From Sipunculus nudus (Eukaryota; Annelida; Sipuncula; Golfingiida; Sipunculidae), in assembly GCA_026874595.1 (NCBI GenBank), contig CM049306.1, positions 39,124,019 through 39,188,018 on the forward strand: a stretch of 64,000 nt of DNA. Direction: 5' to 3'. Below, in pieces: positions 58,203 through 64,000 of this stretch. The translations under genes and the position numbers were made by a program. Positions within the stretch are counted from its first letter, which is position 1. Each line of letters opens with the position of its first letter. Under the pieces are notes generated by a model that searched no databases, was not told the origin of the DNA, and saw only the letters and a program-made list of their open reading frames with translations.

Positions 58203-59463
58203 CTGTGGTTGCCTTTATATTGGCGGGGCTGAATTTTCGCGGTTTTTATATTTTTAAAAGTTTCACGGGGTTCCTTTTTCGCGCTCTATCATTGGTCTAG
58301 TAGTATATTTCATTATCAAAAATAGTTTCATTTACCGGTGATTTCACTATTATCTAGGTCTCCTATTTCTCTGTCCGGATATCGCGTGTTCGAACATTCA
58401 CAGACGGCTGAGCCGACGCCTGCGGGAAGCATTGACCCCGCTGGCTGTAATTAGTTCAGGGCCGAGGCTCATTAAAAACAACTCAAATGTTATTAAGGTG
58501 TGTCGAGAAACCAACCTGTAACTACAAAACGGTATATTTAGTTTGTTTAGGGAAACTGTCTTGATAAGGGTATCTTACTCCTGTTTATTAAAAGTCGAGT
58601 CGTAATCACCTGCTCAACCAACAAGGGACGCCTGTAGGTAGCCCCCTTGTTTTAGTATCAAAGGCAGGGATGTGCCCAGAATAATTTGAATGCCGTTTAT
58701 ATATGTTGCTAATTACTTCCATATAGGTGGAAGAAAGAACGGTATTCAGTTTCTCACACTTAAAATCTGAAGCAAATCATAATATTCCACTGTTTTAAGG
58801 CACTTTGGCCCCAAAATGAACTGCGACCTTTCAAATATATTCAAAACTCACGTCATCACTAGCCAATCATACATCGTTTGGCGCGTCATGATTTCACAGA
58901 ATTAGTCTTTTATACAATTACAAGGTGGCACAACCCTAGCGGCTATGTTCACTACTTTAGTGGCAAATTTTATTCATTAACATGACTAAATACGGCACAA
59001 TGTGAACGAGTACCTTCTACTCAATATTCATTTTTAAGCGGCACCGGATGTCATCTAACTTGGCACACATACACGTAATTTTTAAATATTACTGCCCAGC
59101 GGGCATTGACACTTACCAGTCATGTGCCGGGGGAAAGGAATAACTGCCGGGCGCGTCCGCCGGAGTTGGCACGCACCTGCAAAGGGTCCCGGTTTTTTGC
59201 ATCAAATCCAACCGATATTATTTAAAATGGGCCCAGCATTCTCCCTGAATCATTTAACATATAAGTATGCACCAGGCTCGATGGACAATCACTACGTAGC
59301 TGAAGATAAATATCAACTGTCGCAAACTATCGACAGCTTCTGAAATTAATGATTATGGTCTGGTATATGTGCATTCAAAACTGCGCGGTTTCATTTTCGC
59401 GGTCAGGGAGCGACCGCGAATATCGCGAATTTGAAACCACCGCAAATAAGAAGACAACCACAG
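58203..59463. mobile_element. 1.26 kb element with CTGTGGTTG ends
   Basis: The left end CTGTGGTTGCCTTTATATTG and the reverse complement of the right end (CTGTGGTTGTCTTCTTATTT) form terminal inverted repeats. Subterminal TTTTCGCGGTTTTTA and TTTCATTTTCGCGGTC are also inverted. TA flanks both ends (58201-58202, 59464-59465). It is the same family as 18304-18692, but with a GC-richer, unrelated interior of about 900 bp containing many CpGs. No transposase frame was seen. Confidence 0.8.
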
Positions 59464-59465
59464 TA

Positions 59466-61565
59466 AGTGGAGAGGCTTAGGAAAAAAAATGAAAAAAAAA
59501 TATTTTACTGTCACTGAAAATGGAAACTTCACTTATTTATTCAGCAGCATTTCAATGTACTTTGGACATCAAGATTTGACTGCTTATTATAGTATTACCC
59601 ATATCTTCATGCACGATTAAACATCAGAGTTGAAGATAATTTGCTGGCAGTAAATCAGGAAAGCCTTTAAACTTCGCTCATTTTATGAATCATGCATAGC
59701 ATAATATAAAACTTCTTACCAGTAATAAACCTATGCCAAGATTGATTTCAAAATTTGATATCTTGTTTTAAAATAGAATAGGAAACGCTGTGGACATAAA
59801 GGACAATTAAAAGATCCATCTGAATTAATTTGGTAATAAACATGAAAACCCAGCTAACTTGGGCTTGAAAATCATTAAAGCCACAGGCCACCTACATTTT
59901 GTAATTTATCAATACTTGTCACCCTTATCACAATATCCATACATTTATTATGTTATTTTACAACTGCAGTTTGAATTCATATTAAATATTATGCATGATA
60001 TTGCCTATATAATATTAGTCAAATTTAGTGTAACCTTTAAGGTACTAGATATATGCATTCTGTCCCTGTGGTTTTCCAACGTTACTTCTTGATTATGACT
60101 GCATAGTCACTGTAGTGTTGGGATTCGCTTCCTTTATCATAATCAATCATTGACAACATATCAGCAACCTATTATTGATTATTAGTCGCTTTTGACAAGA
60201 ATAAGGAATCAATTTCATGATCAGTCATCAGTAAAAAATTGGTGATCTCAAGGAGTATGAAATTTCACATCAAATATAGACCTGTACAATCTCTCAATAG
60301 ATATAAAGGCATGATATTTGCTAATATATTTAATGCTATAGCCTATATGTGTATAAAATAAACTTAGGCATGAATCTATTTATTAGTAGACATAGATTTT
60401 CTTAAAGTTTGTTAGCATTAAATTATGAAAACCCTCTCTCATTATAAAGCCTAACCTTTGTAAAAAAACTTGATTATTGGTATGCAAGATTAATCATTGG
60501 ATTGTCTACATCAGCTGACCAATCATCGATTATAATCAATCATCAGTCACAACAATACGGGTAAGGTTACGTAATTATCAAGGGTTTTGATTTCCCCACC
60601 AGATATCACCCTTGGTCAACTAACCCTGGTTTGAACGATCTGATTCTCTGCTGGTTTTAGTAACTACTATTTATATAGTATAGTCTTTTCATCCCCCCAT
60701 GTCCATCTGTTTTTTGTTATGAAAATTTTATTAGTTACATTTCTAGGGAAACAATTATAGTCCAGAGTAGAGGATTAAAGGACCTAATTTTCAACAAGGT
60801 AAATAAATACACTTACACTTTATTTAAGAAACAATTATTTGAAAACCATTTTGAGAATTGAATCTACATTTTACAACATATATTAGACCCCCTTATGGCA
60901 GTCAAGGGCATTGGTCACATACAAAAACAGTCTTAGCTGACAGCTGCTGATTTGATGATGTCATGTAAACACTCCTAAACAATATATAACAAGCTAGAAC
61001 AAAGATGCCTGCTCATGCAGGGACACATCATATCTGCCAGATCATTGTGAAGAGACTAAAAAGTTGTAGAACATGAACTTGGGATTTAATGTAAAATTCT
61101 TAATTGCCATATTAGGTTGTCACTTTCAACTGTAGTGTCTAGGAAATTATTGAAAAATAACATCTAGGAAAATTTTCTACAAAATACAGGTGAACAGTAG
61201 GAGGTGAAACAGTATAGTGATGTATAACCACCCATGTCTCCAGTGTCTGTTCAGCTGATCAATGATTTCTGCATATTTGTTTAGTTAGGTTTACTATTGA
61301 GTTGTACCCATTTATTTTGATATCTGTGACCAGTGGGTTTAGTGTGTATGCAAATGGCAGCCACAAAAGTGGTTTTGAGAAACGGGGAGAAAGAAACCTG
61401 TCAGGGTTTGATAAGGGGGCATGGAAGCAACCTAAAAGTACTCCCGAAGGATAGCATCCAAGGAGACCCATCTGCTGAAAGAGTTTTGTTGCAAGCGGAC
61501 TTGTATCGGCAGAGTATGGGGTGGTATAACACATTTCTTTACCATCCCCAAAAATGCAAATTATA
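59466..61565. other. No gene supported
   Basis: AT-rich. A stretch at 61341-61578 is open on both strands (+ frame MQMAATKVVLRNGEKETCQG...), with moderately protein-like composition but no recognised family. It borders the 46-bp satellite. Confidence 0.4.
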
Positions 61566-62941
61566 CTGTCAGATTTAACCTGCATTCTCAAGTGATCTGG
61601 ATACCTGCTGCTGTCAGATTTGAACCTGCTTTCTCCAGTAATCTGGATATCTGCTGCTGTCAGATTTGAACCTGCTCTCTCCAGTAATCTGGATACCTGC
61701 TGCTGTCAGATTTGAATCTGCTCTCTCCAGTAATCTGGATATCTGCTGCTGTCAGATTTGAACCTGCTCTCTCCAGTAATCTGGATACCTGCTGCTGTCA
61801 GATTTGAATCTGCTCTCTCCAGTAATCTGGATACCTGCTGCTGTCAGATTTGAACCTGCTCTCTCCAGTAATCTGGATACCTGCTGCTGTCAGATTTGAA
61901 CCTGCATTCTCAAGTGATCTGGATACCTGCTGCTGTCAGATTTGAACCTGCATTCTCAAGTGATCTGGATACCTGCTGCTGTCAGATTTGAACCTGCTCT
62001 CTCCAGTGATCTGGATACCTGCTGCTGTCAGATTTGAACCTGCTCTCTCCAGTGATCTGGATACCTGCTGCTGTCAGATTTGAATCTGCTCTCTCCAGTA
62101 ATCTGGATACCTGCAGCTGTCAGATTTGAACCTGCTCTCTCCAGTAATCTGGATACCTGCTGCTGTCAGATTTGAACCTGCTCTCTCCAGTAATCTGGAT
62201 ACCTGCTGCTGTCAGATTTGAACCTGCTCTCTCCAGTGATCTGGATACCTGCTGCTGTCAGATTTGAATCTGCTCTCTCCAGTAATCTGGATACCTGCTG
62301 CTGTCAGATTTGAACCTGCTCTCTCCAGTAATCTGGATACCTGCTGCTGTCAGATTTGAATCTGCTCTCTCCAGTAATCTGGATACCTGCTGGTGTCAGA
62401 TTTGAACCTGCTCTCTCCAGTAATCTCGATACCTGCTGCTGTCAGATTTGAACCTGCTCTCTCCAGTAATCTGGATACCTGCTGCTGTCAGATTTGAACC
62501 TGCTCTCTCCAGTAATCTGGATACCTGCTGCTGTCAGATTTGAACCTGCTCTCTCCAGTAATCTGGATACCTGCTGCTGTCAGATTTGAACCTGCTCTCT
62601 CCAGTAATCTGCAGGATACCTGCTGCTGTCAGATTTGATCCTGCATTATCAAGTGATCTGGATACCTGCTGCTGTCAGATTTGAACAGGTCTGCTCTCTC
62701 CAGTAATCTGGATACCTGCTGCTGTCAGATTTGAATCTTCTCTCTCCAGTAATCTGGATACCTGCTGCTGTCAGATTTGAACCTGCTCTCTCCAGTAATC
62801 TGGATACCTGCTGGAGTCAGATTTGAACATGCTCTGTCCAGTAATCTGGATACCTGCTGCTGTCAGATTTGAACCTGCTCTCTCCAGTAATCGGGATACC
62901 TGCTGCTGTCAGATTTGATCCTGCACTGTTCAGTAATCTGG
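61566..62941. repeat. 1.38 kb satellite of 46-bp units
   Basis: About 30 copies of CTGTCAGATTTGAACCTGCT + CTCTCCAGTAATCTGGATAC + CTGCTG. Variants TGCATTCTCAAGTGATCTGG and GAATCTGC recur in blocks. Each unit has CAGATT...AATCTG as an inverted pair. Confidence 0.99.
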
Positions 62942-63500
62942 CCCATGGCAATCTTCAAATATTTTATCCACTCCGTGGTTTCAGTTTTGTGCTCTCCTGA
63001 GCGTTCTTCGTTTTTTTATTAAAATACTTTCATCTGACACTCATTTTATGGATACATAAAAATGCCAAAAAAATACTTAAATAGATATACTAATACCACT
63101 GTTTGTCAAAGGTAATTTTCGGTGTGTTTACTGACCCATTTTGTTATCATTGTTAATTCATATTGATTCTGAATACCTACTTAACTGTAAATTGAGTTGA
63201 CTTGCACAGCCCATGGACACCATGTATAATTAATGTACAGTGGTCACTTAACTAATGTTATTTCATATATGAGCAATGGGGCCAATTTAGGATATTTAGG
63301 TAATTTTATATTTATGAATGATAGAGCTTTCACACTGGCACCCAATAATTTGATGTTACAGCATTTATGATAGGTTATGTAAAGTTCACATGGGCCAATC
63401 ACAGCTGATACTACCAGACCCAAAGCCTTTCATTAATGTACCAGTAAATATGCCATTGTGATGTATTAAAGGCAGTAACTGCTCCATATATATAGCACCT
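62942..63500. other. No gene seen
   Basis: AT-rich sequence right of the satellite; nothing recognised. Confidence 0.5.
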
Positions 63501-63511
63501 TCAATTATCAG

Positions 63512-63618
63512 CAGGGCGACAAAATTTTCTTGATTTGCCTTTTGTGACTGTGTCACATGATATATTTGAGGCAGCCAAGCAAGGGAACTCAAAACAGATT
63601 CTCCACTGTGTCTTACTT
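63512..63618 (+). CDS. Possible exon, ankyrin-like helix
   Basis: After a weak acceptor (caattatcag at about 63511) the frame reads FLDLPFVTVSHDIFEAAKQG then NSKQILHCV. The part DIFEAAKQGNSKQI resembles the first helix of an ankyrin repeat, the usual start of such a domain. The exon end is not clear, as no good donor follows, and the downstream frame to 63852 looks unrelated. If real it could belong to the gene starting at 40991, which has the same strand. Chance similarity cannot be excluded. Confidence 0.25.
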
Positions 63619-63852
63619 AAACATGACCTACTTATAAAAAGCTTCCACAGAATTCTGCTGCATTTGTTTTTACATAAACACTTTAGGTATGTAAGGTTTT
63701 TTTGGGAAGAAACAGGTGAATGCAGTGCGATTAAGTTAGCTAAATCAGGGAGGCTATTGCCTGTACCACATGGGTATCAGCAGTTTTTATGCCTTCTGGG
63801 TAACGGCAGGGACAGAGCTACTACAGTTTTTTTGTTGATATTCAATATTTAA

Positions 63853-64000
63853 GCTCTTATTTCTGTGCCCACACTCCACAATGAAGTACCTGCCTTGTGT
63901 TCTGGCTACTGGTGTATTATATTTTCTAAGCTATCGGAGAAGGATTGAAAAACACTAGTACTACTATGGTTACTATACATTATAAATATGAACTATACTT
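63853..64000. other. No feature seen
   Basis: Short end segment without recognisable content. Confidence 0.5.

Noticed and set aside
61333-61578. Plus-strand frame MQMAATKVVLRNGEKETCQG and its minus-strand counterpart
   Set aside because: Both strands are open over the same interval, no family is recognised, and it runs into the 46-bp satellite. Not enough to call a gene.

Overview
The window is eukaryotic nuclear DNA from an animal, most likely a mollusc and probably a bivalve. It is AT-rich and intron-rich, with one clear animal gene spread over at least 18 kb. It is loaded with dispersed repeats whose architecture (terminal hairpins around tandem core units) resembles the pearl/Helitron-like elements known from bivalves. 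The species call is inference.

Region 1-19.2 kb: the 3' part of FBXL5 on the + strand, the iron-sensing F-box/LRR subunit of the SCF ubiquitin ligase that targets IRP2. Eight coding exons are visible, and every splice phase agrees: 1517-1666, 5867-5993, 6567-6806, 7637-7797, 8037-8150, 8978-9060, 17206-17823 and 18995-19223. They give about 573 residues: the second half of the hemerythrin-like iron domain, the F-box, an acidic linker, the leucine-rich repeats, and the C-terminal cysteine cluster that binds a [2Fe-2S] centre in the human protein. The first ~80 residues lie left of the window. One intron uses a GC-AG donor. The 3' end of exon 5867-5993, with its GT donor, is tandemly copied four times. 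The introns hold a 2.2 kb tandem-core repeat element, MITEs, a 1.5 kb hAT-like element with a LINE fragment inside, and an array rich in CAGGTAA motifs.

Region 19.2-40.8 kb: no convincing gene. It holds a tRNA-like SINE, a pearl/Helitron-like element (24.4-25.8 kb), a hAT element with a transposase remnant and perfect 8-bp target duplication (28.9-29.9 kb), several minisatellites, long AT microsatellites, a 65-bp near-palindrome, and an inverted pair of diverged repeats (37.0 and 40.6 kb).

Region 40.8-41.2 kb: a probable promoter with an ETS-type site and the first coding exon (MAVREVDENEK...) of an unrecognised + strand gene. Its later exons are not identified, although an ankyrin-like segment at 63.5 kb could belong to it.

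Region 41.2-64 kb: a complete Tc1/mariner element with an inactivated transposase, a 3.15 kb satellite of 49/43-bp units, a second copy of the 24.4 kb repeat family (49.4-51.0 kb), a 78-bp satellite split by a 1 kb repeat insertion, a 1.26 kb element with CTGTGGTTG ends, and a 1.4 kb satellite of 46-bp units.

The most unusual signals are regulatory-looking motifs shared by otherwise different repeat families (the palindrome GGTGGCGCCACC and paired TGACCTTGA/TCAAGGTCA), the duplicated in-frame splice donors in FBXL5, and the intronic CAGGTAA array. I saw no evidence of a new enzymatic or defence system.
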